From Neoechinorhynchus agilis (taxonomy: Eukaryota; Acanthocephala), in contig CM121342.1 in NCBI GenBank assembly GCA_051530055.1, forward strand, positions 15,996,001 through 16,060,000: 64,000 nucleotides of DNA, written 5' to 3'. Shown piece after piece: positions 12,166 through 21,998 of the stretch. Each line of letters opens with the position of its first letter. Position 1 is the stretch's first letter. Made by a program: the position numbers and the translations under genes. Under the pieces are notes generated by a model. That model ran no database searches, had not been told where the DNA came from, and worked only from the letters and a program-made list of their open reading frames with translations.

Positions 12166-12337
12166 TTCAAAATCGATGTTTTTTCGCTTTTTCCATTGGT
12201 CTATCAGGTAAAGGTAGGAGTATAGAATCGCTGTTTCCATTAAGTACAATTTTGCATTTTGATAACAAAAGAAATAGTATTTTTTAAGGAATCTAATATT
12301 AAGAAGTGTTGTAAAGAAATTATTCATTATAGTTTCA

Positions 12338-12467
12338 GTTTCAATTAGCGATGTTTGATTCAGCAAAAATAGATTTATCTTGAAAATTTTCGGCCTTTTC
12401 GTTGTCCGCCGAAAATTTTCAAGATAAATCTATTTTTTCTGAATCAAACATCGCTAATTGAAACATT
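12338..12467. repeat. Near-perfect inverted repeat (foldback), arms of about 57 bases
   Basis: The left arm begins with GTTTCAATTAGCGATGTTTG and runs through AAATAGATTTATCTTGAAAA to TTTTCGGC. The right arm, 12412-12467, is its reverse complement apart from a few positions, separated by a loop of about 15 bases. It lies about 170 bases downstream of the ELL stop codon. The phrase TTAAGAAGTG flanks both sides. It could be a MITE-like foldback insertion or a transcribed hairpin. Confidence 0.8.
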
Positions 12468-12996
12468 AAGAAGTGGGTTTTAAATATTGAAATGATTAAT
12501 GCGGTTCTAGAATGGTTAAAGAACAAATGGTATTAAAGTGAATGCAAAATACAGTCTGTTAAGATTCAAAAGGAAGTGAAGAATCTTTCTATAAAGTTGC
12601 CCCTTTCGCGGACCTGCGATTGCTTGGAAGATTACAGTTTGTTTTTCTCGATTAAGAACCCCCCTGTATTTGTTTCGCTGATTACTTCATTATATCTAGA
12701 GATGCACTGAGCAGATTGAACCACAGGAAAGAATGAAGATCGTTGCAGTTTTGGAATTAAATGGGTACAATAGCTACCAATCCCAGATTAGCGTCTTGTG
12801 AGCTTAGAATTCTTGTTTTTCTTTAACCAGCGTAATAATCCACAATGCTTTTTAAAAGTATGCTTTCTTGAATATGTCAATTTCAGTAGCGGATCCTTGT
12901 GCGACTGCAAACCTGTCACTGTTCTCCCTTGGTTATAAAAAGAAAGAAGTTATACTTTTTTATTAACTTTACGTATCAAAAATCACGATACTACAG

Positions 12997-13638
12997 ATGA
13001 TATCGACATTTGAACTGGTCAAGATTGAAGGTCGGCAGAGATTTGCGGTTATTGAGGACGACGAAGATGTCCAGTCACAGGACGACTCAATACGATCTAA
13101 AGCCATCTCTCTTCGCATTCCAGGTTCTTTTGTTAACAACACGAATCCTCCTAAAGACGAAATTTTCAACGCCGGCGATTTGGCAGACTTCGACGGCATT
13201 GATGTTTATAGCGAAGCTGAAGAAGATCTAGCATGCGTGTCGCCAACAGAATGCAGCGACTCTGAGCCAAATACCTTGATCATTGAGGTTGAACAGGCAT
13301 CCAACCTGGATTTAATTGTTACAACGAGCAGGCTTAAAGAAACCGAATCCGTTATGGGGAGTAACAAACTTAAATCACGGCGTACTACGGGAATCGTTGC
13401 ATCACTTTTTGGCATCGCAACTTCGCTTGCTTTAAGAGACTATCGGACATATGGAGATACTAACGAGATGACTGGTAGTCTCTACTTATTCGGCTATCTA
13501 ATAGCTTATACAATAATCAAGTTATACCTAAATCCCTCTTGGGATACGTGGTTTAAGTTATATAAATACCATTTTGCTCTCACGAAACTCTGTTTGGTTA
13601 TGATTTCATTGTTGACAATCACCCCGCTTTCAATATAA
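12997..13638 (+). CDS. Unidentified protein with acidic N-terminus and C-terminal membrane segments
   Basis: A 213-residue frame. The first half is polar and acidic (EDDEDVQSQDD, YSEAEEDLACVSPTE), probably cytosolic and disordered. A basic stretch (KLKSRRTTG) precedes three likely membrane segments: GIVASLFGIATSLAL, GSLYLFGYLIAYTIIKLYL and ALTKLCLVMISLLTITPL. I do not recognise a family. A small membrane-protein frame follows 70 bases downstream on the same strand and could belong to the same transcript through an acceptor near 13702. Confidence 0.5.
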   Translation: MISTFELVKIEGRQRFAVIEDDEDVQSQDDSIRSKAISLRIPGSFVNNTNPPKDEIFNAGDLADFDGIDVYSEAEEDLACVSPTECSDSEPNTLIIEVEQASNLDLIVTTSRLKETESVMGSNKLKSRRTTGIVASLFGIATSLALRDYRTYGDTNEMTGSLYLFGYLIAYTIIKLYLNPSWDTWFKLYKYHFALTKLCLVMISLLTITPLSI

Positions 13639-13706
13639 AAAAGACGCAGAAATGTTTGTCTCGGGTCCAATAAAAGCAACTTCTGTGTCCTAAAAATGAA
13701 AGCAGA

Positions 13707-13949
13707 GTGCGAAATATTTTATTATTTGCTCTAATTACTACAAACCAATTCGCATGGATGTGTGAAAATGATACTGCAAAGAAAATAATTCCTGGTTCGG
13801 ATAAAATGAGTGCCTGCTTGAATATAACGAGGCTGATAATTATAACTAGCTTCATTCTATGGCAAATCAGAAGTATCAAAAAAAATCAATTCGTATCGAG
13901 GTCAAAAATCAATGCTGCGGATTCTGATCTTGGTGTTATTTTAAAGTGA
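13707..13949 (+). CDS. Small putative secreted or single-pass membrane protein
   Basis: An 80-residue frame with a hydrophobic start that looks like a signal peptide (MRNILLFALITTNQFAWMC), a short lumenal stretch, a membrane segment (RLIIITSFILWQI) and a basic cytosolic tail. No family recognised. It may be a separate gene or the last exon of the upstream membrane protein. Confidence 0.35.
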   Translation: MRNILLFALITTNQFAWMCENDTAKKIIPGSDKMSACLNITRLIIITSFILWQIRSIKKNQFVSRSKINAADSDLGVILK

Positions 13950-14439
13950 CGATAAAATTCCTTTTGGATTACGGCTCACAGTAAGTTCCCTTGTATTTTA
14001 GAATCCCAAGGATTACCATCATTGATCGAAATCTCTTCATTTATTTCTTCAAGCGCCGACGTACTTTAAAGCACTTATTTACTGCTACTATTTTTTGGTG
14101 TGACTTTGTGAGTTGTTTACCAATGTGGACGTTTTATTCTACTTTCCCAACACACAACAACACTCACCAACCGTATATATGTACCATGATGTGCGATCGT
14201 GTATCATCATGCAACATTCTCCCCCTGTCGTTGGCGTGAACTTTTTCATAAATTGCACCTCCTCCTCATATTCTTCAATTGGTCCGGCTCTTCCAAATCA
14301 CTTCTACTGTTCCATATTCATTATTCACAATCTCTCCCTGGTCCCTGTTACTATGCCGCTCCTTTTCCAACGCCTGTCGTGATCTGTCTTCGTTTTCCCT
14401 TCATACCAAAGTGGTGCTTACAAGCATTATGAAACTCGC

Positions 14440-14960
14440 ACATCACTCTCTCCCTCAAGTTCAACACCCTTAAAATTTATCTACTCAAACGCTTCCGACA
14501 TTTAGAAATCCTTCACTCGATCTCTGCAAATTTTATTTCAGCTTAATTTTACCCTCCCTCACCTACGGTCATCCCGTCTTTCGCAACCTACCCAAATCCG
14601 TCGTACAACTGATTTTCCCCCTCTCACCGAATGCCCTGATACTATTTTCGTAAAACAAACAAAACGCCTATCAACCCTTCCACCACAATTTCTACCACAT
14701 ATCGCCCACTTTTCTCCCCTTAATCTCGCACCCCCTATATCTACGCTCCTTTTTCCATGCTGCGCAATCTTCTCGCATATCATAAGTTGAAATGAATCAG
14801 GGAAAGACCAAGCATTCATACAAACAATATCCGCTAATTCCCATAAGAACGGACCTTCCAACTCGACCGGACATCCCAGACCAGACGGAATAATTGCGTC
14901 TTTATGATGACACAAAGGTACATGTATCTAATTTCTTAAACACAAAAATTAATAAAACGT
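14440..14960 (+). mobile_element. LINE 3' fragment (copy A), decayed
   Basis: This stretch encodes, with interruptions, the C-terminal part of a non-LTR retrotransposon ORF2 (FPPLTECPDTIFVKQTKRL, LSTLPPQFLPHIAHFSPLN) followed by a 3' tail ending in AATAAAACGTGTTATCAT. The same residues and tail recur at 36,067-36,545 and 39,596-39,868. It is truncated at the 5' side, as is usual for LINE copies, and is older than those two copies because the terminal hairpin is degenerate here. The block before it (14,000-14,430) may be further upstream LINE sequence, but I cannot align it to another copy. Confidence 0.7.
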
Positions 14961-15038
14961 GTTATCATTTAAATGTTTCGGACTCATAAGTGACGTTCTC
15001 GTTGTTTTGCTGGGGTTTTTATGACCGTGAAATAGCTC

Positions 15039-15270
15039 AAACGTCATATTCAGTACAATGGTTGCTGTACTGAATGTGTTCAATGTCAGAATGAAGAAGT
15101 GTATTCGAAATAGAAGAAACATTCTCGAGATAAAGTGTAGATTTCATTGCAACTAAAAAGTTTGGTTAGAAACTCAACTTCAACAAGTTGAGTAATCGTT
15201 GAAGCTAGCAAAAATCGACGCCTAATGTAAAACTGTAGCGAGAGCATTTCGGATAAAGACAGAGATTGCC
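15039..15270. repeat. Partial duplicate of the 5' end and upstream region of the secreted-protein gene
   Basis: About 230 bases matching 15,690-15,970, covering the sequence upstream of the start codon and the first codons of the secreted protein at 15,409-15,813. This copy lacks a 40-odd base block inside the signal peptide region and lacks the rest of the coding sequence, so it cannot make the protein. The order (partial copy next to the 3' side of the full gene) suggests a local tandem duplication. Confidence 0.85.
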
Positions 15271-15408
15271 GATTAAAACAAGTTGTTCATTTATTGGTAA
15301 GAATTCCCAAAAGATAACAAAACGTGTTTCGTACCTTCAATTAGCGTCGTAAGAAAAATATTTGGATTCTGGTTAGAAATAATTGCATTAAATTAAGTCG
15401 ATTTTCGT

Positions 15409-15813
15409 TCAGTGTTGGAAACACGATTGTTCTCTCTTGATTCTAAGCGCATTCGATTCTATCTTTTTTCCAACTTGAGAGACCTGCATGGTATCCGGAA
15501 CATACAAGACATAATCTCTGCATCCCTGGTGATAGATGTACGTTACATCGAAGCATTTCACGAATCGGTATAAGTAGACGAGAAATCCTCGAATATAGTC
15601 GCTTCGATAGCACAATTGTGCTGTAATCTTGAGAGGTTCACCACATCGGTCAACATTCACAGTAGAATTAATAAGACTTTCCTTCAAAACGTCACATTCA
15701 GTACAATGGTTGCTGTACTGATTGTGTTCAATGTCAGATTGAACACCAATTGATGGTAATCCGGAAAAAAGATGCACGAAAATGAAGAAGTGTATTCGAA
15801 ATAGAAGAAACAT
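15409..15813 (-). CDS. Small secreted cysteine-containing protein
   Basis: A 134-residue frame with a clear signal peptide (MFLLFRIHFFIFVHLFSG) followed by a mature part of about 110 residues with seven cysteines (HCTECD, RCGEP, QLCYR, KCFD, GCRDY, SC near the end). The odd number suggests either one free thiol or a dimer. No known fold is apparent. Its 5' region is partly duplicated just downstream on the same strand (15,039-15,270). Coding status is supported by the signal peptide and the spacing of cysteines, but there is no family evidence. Confidence 0.55.
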   Translation of the reverse strand: MFLLFRIHFFIFVHLFSGLPSIGVQSDIEHNQYSNHCTECDVLKESLINSTVNVDRCGEPLKITAQLCYRSDYIRGFLVYLYRFVKCFDVTYIYHQGCRDYVLYVPDTMQVSQVGKKIESNALRIKREQSCFQH

Positions 15814-16149
15814 TCTCGAGATAAAGTGTAGATTTCATTGCAACTAAAAAGTTTGGTTAGAAACTCCACTTCACCAAGTTGAGTAATCGTTGAAGCTAGC
15901 AAAAAATCGCAGCCTTAAGTAAAACAGAAGCGAGAGCGTTTCGGATAAAGGCAACGATTGACGGCTTTAAAATGATGGCATTTTATTCCTCATTAGCGAC
16001 TCTCCGATTAGCAATTGAACCAAAACGCGCAATTCATTACATCATAGTCAACTGAACAAATTGTACATTGATGATTCTGATCGAAAAAACTGAAAAGTAA
16101 GCAATTAGACGAACAAACTCAAATAGTCTCAGATGAATTTTGCGTGTAA

Positions 16150-18010
16150 TCTTTACATTGTTTTCAGAAGAGTGTCATTTTTATTAACACTCATTGGAGC
16201 TGTTGTCCGGGTACACAATTCCATTATGGAAAGTGGAAGCATTGATACATAAAGGAAACAGAATTAAACGTACTAACTTGCCGCAAACGACTGATCTTAG
16301 CTCTGAATAACCTTAATCGAATTAAGGAGATACGTATCATGAAGTTGGACAAAGGCAGAGGATTCTATTTTGTAGTTGAAGAACACTACCACAGAATGGC
16401 TGCGGATATCTTGTCGGGTCCAGAGTTCCGATCTAATAATGTATGCTCCACTACAAAACGAGAAAATATGTTCAACCGATATCTACTTACACTAAAGAAG
16501 CATGGAAGGATTGATGAGCAAATATACCAAAAACAACTTTCCAGCAACGGATTTACACCTAACATGTACTTATTGGCCAAAGTTCATAAGTCTCCAATAA
16601 AGGCTAGGCCAATTATTGCATCGCATTCTGCATATAGTACGAAAACAACTCGGACATTGGCTACCATATTAAGAAACTTAATGCCTCCGGGTAAGCACAC
16701 AGTATCATCAGGTGTGGAGTCCATAGGGAGATTGAAGGCGCACGCATGTGCAGAATATAGAATGATTTCTGCTGATGTCAAGTCTCTATTCACAAACGTT
16801 CCACTGGACTCAGCAATCAACCTTGCCATTCCCATACTTCAACGCAATATGGAAGGCTGGAACTTAGCTGAATCCGAATGGAAGTAACTCTTACACATGT
16901 GCATGAGAAATACGAATTTTAACTTCGAAGGCAAGAGCTATGACCAAGCAGATGGACTGTCCATCCCCAGTTAGGCTAAGAACGTTTCAAGCCTACCGGG
17001 TGTGAAATTCTGGCAAAGATACGTAGATGATACGTTTATCTTAATCGACAAGTCCACAGAACCGGAAAAGTATGCTCACGTGCTGAATTCCAAGCACAGC
17101 AACATCCAATGGCCACCGTGGACTCGGAGAATCATAATGCGATCCTTTTTTGGAAGTGTTGAGAACGCGAAAAGGAGTAGAATTTGAGACCACTGTCTAT
17201 GCCGAAAGATTGGTATACCATCTGGCATTGTCCCTCATTCATTACAATGGCATCAATTAAACATAAAATAGCTAGGATTAAGTCGCTATTTTGCCGGGCC
17301 TATAACTATTGCTCAAACCAAAACTTAGCGAGGAACTTGAATTTCTGTAGAGCATGCTAAAAGGAAAGGGCTATCCAATCGACTTGATAAGAAGAGCGGT
17401 AGCTGCAGGGCCTTCTATGCAAAGAAAACTATGTGCCAAAAGTCAAAACAAAAAGCACTTATAGGTGCACCATTTCGTCGACGAGGAGTTCACTACAATT
17501 AGCAGTCTGATCAAAGGAGGCGCACATAAAGAAATGGAGTATTGTATTTACACCAAGAGAAGTAAACTAATTAAGTTCCATGGCGAAGAAACGTGAAGAA
17601 CATCAAGGCAAAGGAGTGATGTACAAAATTCCTTGCACCGAATGTGAAAAGTCATATGTGGGCCAAACCAACAATCTACAAAGAAGAATTAAAGAACATA
17701 AGTATGCGCTCTTAGGGGAGGCACCGATGCCAGTTCCGCAATACTCAACCATTTCTCACAACAAGGCCACGTCATGGACATCGACAACGCCACCATTTTT
17801 TCACGCAGTGAAACAAAATGGGATCGTGTAATTTTGGAGACCATACTCATCCTCCTGGTGAAAACGGTTGAATGAAATAAGGCGGATTTGGGCTCAATAT
17901 TAGGACAGTGAATATTGATCCATTTCCCGCGTAATTTTTAGACCTTGATAAAGGCACAAGATTGTGCCGAAGTATAGGATTTTAAAAATAAAATCATTTT
18001 AATTTCTACG
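16150..18010 (+). mobile_element. Penelope-like element with GIY-YIG endonuclease, decayed
   Basis: A Penelope-like retroelement (PLE). The reverse transcriptase part shows LLAKVHKSPIKARPIIASH, a typical PLE string, then DVKSLFTNVPLDSAI, and further on RYVDDTFIL with the catalytic YVDD-type aspartates. The C-terminal GIY-YIG nuclease is seen at 17,580-17,831 (YKIPCTECEKSYVGQTNNLQ, RRIKEHKYAL). The 3' end (17,941-18,005) carries a short hairpin, GGCAC/GTGCC, between TTGATAA and GAAG, then an AT-rich tail. A second copy of this end lies at 31,950-32,033. The element is broken at several places and not functional. Confidence 0.85.
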
Positions 18011-18349
18011 CCAGAAAACAACCTATATGAATAATTTAATCTTCAAACGCTACGGGTAAGCCTCAGACGGTGGCGTACTCCTCATAGAAATCAAATGCAA
18101 TTTCTGCGAGCAACCGCGGGAGTCGTAGAACAACTTTTTTAGTGTTCTATGAATGTTCCTTAAACCTTTCCCTTTTATTAGAATGAAAAACGCTTACTGG
18201 AGATGCTTCCAAGCAGGACCTGCTTTCCTAGTGGTCTCGCTCCGCATCACTAGCCAACAATCTTCTTTTGGTTTTCCCGAAGTTTATTAATTTCAAAAGT
18301 CAAATAGGCTATCTTATTGGAAAATTGGATCAAAAGATTGATTTCGATC

Positions 18350-19350
18350 ATCTTCTAAGCCTTAATTGTGTAAAAAGTAATATTACCAAATAACAGCATA
18401 AAGGAGGATTTCATCTCCCATGAAGGCATCCAGTGGAGAATTCGCAGTCCTTGCACTCCATTTAGAGGATCAATCAACTCATCCTTAAGCTTGATATTTC
18501 ACAAGGGTTTGACACCATTAGTCGTTTACATTAAAAATCCAAAAGAACCTCATGAACAAGATCTCATGCTTGACGAAGTCGAAATCCTTATTCTTTGATT
18601 TCGGTATAGGTGAAACCTGCTTCTCCAATATATATGATGTCCCACCAGGCTTGAAGCATGTGCCTAAACCCTTAGATTTCTCATAGGTCATTCGTCAGTT
18701 TCATAAAAGCAAAGTAGCCAGGATGCAACTTTTTATACAGATGATTTTTTATGTTTCTTCCACAAAAAGCTGACACTTCTGAAAATTATTTCGCGTTAAA
18801 TCTCCCCGAGACTATTCTTCTAACGATAAACAATGACCCGATTTTGGGTAAGTTGAACTTTCTTAAATCCTCACGAATTACGTGCTAGGCTTCCCTGCCT
18901 CTAGAACTTTCGACCGATGATAAACTCCTCTCAAAGTTCATTTTCATATCGTTCCTCAAGAGGCTAATAGGGCTTCACATTCATTAAAAAATCTTTGGCT
19001 TCGCAAACGGTCGTTCATTACTCAGTTTCCTTTATCTAAAGATACCCTTTTCCGTCAACGGATGGACGCCAGCAACTTTAAAGAAAATGTACTGCCGTGC
19101 GTCCATTTTTCATCTATGGAAAATGAGAGGTCGTTATTAACAATAACGGACAACTACTTTCTTCAACAATTTGGAATATCATTACAATGCTGAGAAGAGA
19201 AGACGTCAAGAAACTTTTCTAGGCCGAGCGGACAGCTTCTAGGGATTTGATATAATCCTGATCTGTCCGATCAAAGGACTAAGAAGCTTACATCTTCCAC
19301 TGTATCCATAGATTCTTGAGTGTGTGTTGAGTGTAAGATATTTGCTCGCA
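18350..19350 (+). mobile_element. Probable LINE reverse transcriptase remnant, heavily decayed
   Basis: With many interruptions, the plus strand shows residues in the order of a non-LTR reverse transcriptase: KLDIS.GFDTISR near 18,490 (motif A like), PPGLKHVPK near 18,640, YTDDFL near 18,735 (the YxDD-like site) and SSRIT and similar strings downstream to 19,100. Only the order and a few motifs are left, so I cannot assign a clade, and the boundaries are rough. Confidence 0.4.
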
Positions 19351-19504
19351 ATAAATTAGTGTAGAATTAGTAGCTACTTTTTGTCTCAAAAATAAAACAT
19401 TGCAACGTTTAAAGGAATTTAACATGAGGAATTTCAAGTTGGAAATGATGTGATTCTCGTGAATTTTTTTTGTAAAACTATTTTTATAAAATAATACTTA
19501 TTTG

Positions 19505-19840
19505 TTAAAGTACAAAACGTGCAAAGAGCGGAGTTAGAGATTTGTGCGAGGAACTGAAGGATGGAAAATGTTGGGGCGACGAGTGTTGTAAGTGTGAGTA
19601 AAAGAGAAATGTGTCTTAGAAATTGAGGAGGAAGAAAATGAAGGCGCTTTGAATGCTTTTGAAAGAATTGAGAGAGGTGTTTTTCTAAGGGCAGGAGTTC
19701 GGAGGAGCAGATTAGAGTGCACCTCTTGTGAAATGTATTAAGTTTTTTGAAACGGCAAGAAGAAAAATTGCGGAAGGTTGGATATGCGCGTATGTGAGCG
19801 TTGGTAGGATGGTGTTGTTATAGAAGTACTTTAGGTCCTT
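19505..19840 (-). mobile_element. LINE 3' fragment (copy B)
   Basis: Minus-strand coding remnant (LSILSKAFKAPSF, FTHTYNTRRPNIFHPSVPR) with upstream LTYAH-type residues, ending in the tail TTTGTACTTTAACAAATAAG. The same sequence appears on the plus strand at 56,255-56,580. TYNTRR...P is a common C-terminal pattern in LINE ORF2 proteins. Truncated at the 5' side. Confidence 0.7.
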
Positions 19841-20023
19841 GGATGATAACACAAAATGCAGTGAAAACATTGCTATCGAAGGTGCCTATTATGTAAAGTA
19901 AATTTTAGGATACCGGTTGATATGGTAAACTATTCTGGAATCCAGAAAAAAGATTTGGCCCATTAAAATGGGGTAGCCGTCATTGATATAAACGTAAATA
20001 TTTCTTTTTCTGAAGACATCATT

Positions 20024-20735
20024 TTAATCCAATCTCGCTTTAAGTTGACGATGGGTGACTTTGTCTTTTTCACTAAAAATGAATAGTCGTTTAAAAAGGT
20101 GAATTTTAAAACTTACATGATGTACACATCGGCGCCCCAACCAGATAATGCGTCTCTATCAAATCCATTTAGAATTGTCTGGGATATAGCTTCAAAAAGT
20201 TCGTCTGGATTCATTAGCGGTTTCCAAAACTGTTCAGCTAGGCCAACGCATTGCTCTTCAGCCGTACCGCCACCTATTGCAAAGTCCGGTTTTTCGTCAA
20301 GGCAGCCAATAATATCCATCTGGTAGACATGGGGCTCGTCACCATTTAGACCGGCAACTACCGGATTAACAAAGTAAGGACCAAACCGATGTTCATATAG
20401 AAAATTAGATAGCATTCTAGCAACCACCGATGGCTTCACAGGACGATGCTCGTTCAGTTCGTAAAGTCCAGTACGAAATTTAAGTCTTTCATGAACTGTG
20501 TTTATGTCTGTTGATAGACCGCACATTCCAATGAAAAGTTTTGGGCCAAACTCGAAGATCTTTGGACAGTCCGTGGTCACTGTTGCAAATCGCATTCCAT
20601 ACCGTTTATCACAAGCAATCCCAACACATTCCTTGCCTTTCATAGCCAAACATATTCCTCCGTTGTACTCAAATACCTAAATCGAATGAAATTTTGACTA
20701 AACTTCAATGAAACTGCAATACTCACACCGCTCAT
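20024..20735 (-). CDS. PSMB3: Proteasome subunit beta type-3 (PSMB3)
   Basis: Three exons: 20735-20727 (MSG), 20676-20117 and 20072-20024, with introns of 50 and 44 bases and GTGAGT/GTAAGT donors. The product reads MSGVFEYNGGICLAMKGKEC at the start and ends IEKDKVTHRQLKARLD, matching the ends of PSMB3 in other animals. Internal landmarks are TVTTDCPKIFEFGPKLFIGM, ERLKFRTGLYELNE and DRDALSGWGADVYII. PSMB3 is a non-catalytic beta subunit of the 20S core particle (no N-terminal threonine nucleophile) and forms part of each beta ring in cytosol and nucleus. The length of about 205 residues is normal for the family. The tiny first exon with only three codons is confirmed by the strict fit of the N-terminus. 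No oddities. Confidence 0.95.
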
Positions 20736-20739
20736 TCCT

Positions 20740-21430
20740 CAATTTTTGCCGAATGATACGAGAGTCTGACGAGAGTACTTGCACTTTATGCAAGTTTCTT
20801 TCGTTACGCACTGATTTCCGCTTTTCATCGTTGCCCAAAGCAATCTTGAGATTTTGCCATAGTACGTTTAAAAGAATTGGTTTACAGATAGAAAGGATTT
20901 GGAAAACATAGTGGGTGTAAGTTAATGAGCGCATAAAATACCGAAAAGTACAAAAGACGAAAAATTCGACCTTTTTGCTGACAAAAATATTAAGTTTCGA
21001 TCAATGAAGTTTTTAACCATTTTTGATTGACTTTTTAGGACTGGGTCGTCTCAGGAAATAAATGCCTTTTAATTACAGGCAGAACATTTAAGAGACGCTC
21101 TCTCGAAACTAGTTCAGTGAAGCATTGATCGCCATTTGAAAGGTAGACCATATAAAGTTTCTATCATTTCTCATAGATGTCCTTAAAATATAAGATCTCT
21201 CAGGACATTTCTTTTTTTCATATCACTTCTTTATAACAACTAGTTTGCTTGTAACATTTGAATCGAGCGATATGCAACCTTTCAGAAAATTCGGAACTAT
21301 TCATAGGAGACCATCGAATGTCAATCACAAATGACCTTTGCATTCTGTTTCACCAAAGTGATCACCTTTTATCGATCTTAGAGGTTTTAATATAAATGAC
21401 TGGATTTTTAGTCAAACAATTCTTACCACA
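20740..21430. other. Intergenic stretch, probable divergent promoter region
   Basis: No supported gene. It lies between the 5' ends of PSMB3 (minus) and the peptide-precursor gene (plus), so it should hold both promoters. I see no recognisable core promoter element beyond generic AT-rich patches, and a TATA-like TATAAA at about 21,150 and 21,390. Confidence 0.4.
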
Positions 21431-21721
21431 ATGCTCTCTGGCAGTAAAGTCACAGTAAGTGAATTGAATTTTTGTTCAACTGCTGAATCTTAGGTGATTT
21501 TCATAATTGTCTTGATTGATCTCACTTGTGGTCTTTATTATCGGAGACGGGAAAGTGATTGGCATCAAAATGATTTAAATGAAGCGCAAATGAATTTCGA
21601 TCCGATGAAAAGACTATATAAGCGGTCCCCTCGTTGTGTTCGTTTTTATCGATGTCTCTCCAACGGATTGTATCAGTATGTGCCAGTGTTCAAGAAGGCG
21701 TTCAGTGCTTGGGCTGGATGA
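21431..21721 (+). CDS. Putative secreted peptide-hormone (neuropeptide) precursor
   Basis: Two exons: 21431-21454 (MLSGSKVT) and 21494-21721, with a 39-base GTAAGT..AG intron. The 83-residue product starts with a hydrophobic signal peptide (VIFIIVLIDLTCG), then a spacer of about 25 residues (YYRRRESDWHQNDLNEAQ), then a dibasic KR site in LYKRSPRC, and a final 36-residue segment with two cysteines five residues apart (CVRFYRC) that could form one small disulfide ring. This is the layout of a single-peptide neuropeptide precursor. There is no C-terminal amidation glycine before a basic pair, although the peptide ends in AWAG, and a terminal glycine can itself be converted to an amide. I do not recognise the peptide. 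A polyadenylation signal AATAAA follows at about 21,776. Confidence 0.6.
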
Positions 21722-21998
21722 GATTAAATGTTAACAATAGATTACCCAATCGCGAAGTCTATATTTCCGTGGGTCAATAAAAGGTGATTTATTTGCAAAT
21801 TGTTCGTTTTGGTGTGTAGATGTAGTAAAAAATGGAAATGGTCAGATTTTATGACACAGGGCTGCTCGTGTAGTCCGCGAAGATCCATTACTAGTTCACA
21901 ATTTGGCATTTTTCTGTGTAATTTTTGAAGTCTATTTTCATAAAAACCTAAATACAGACTATCAGTGAAAGAACCATTTTTAATAGCACTCGCACAAT

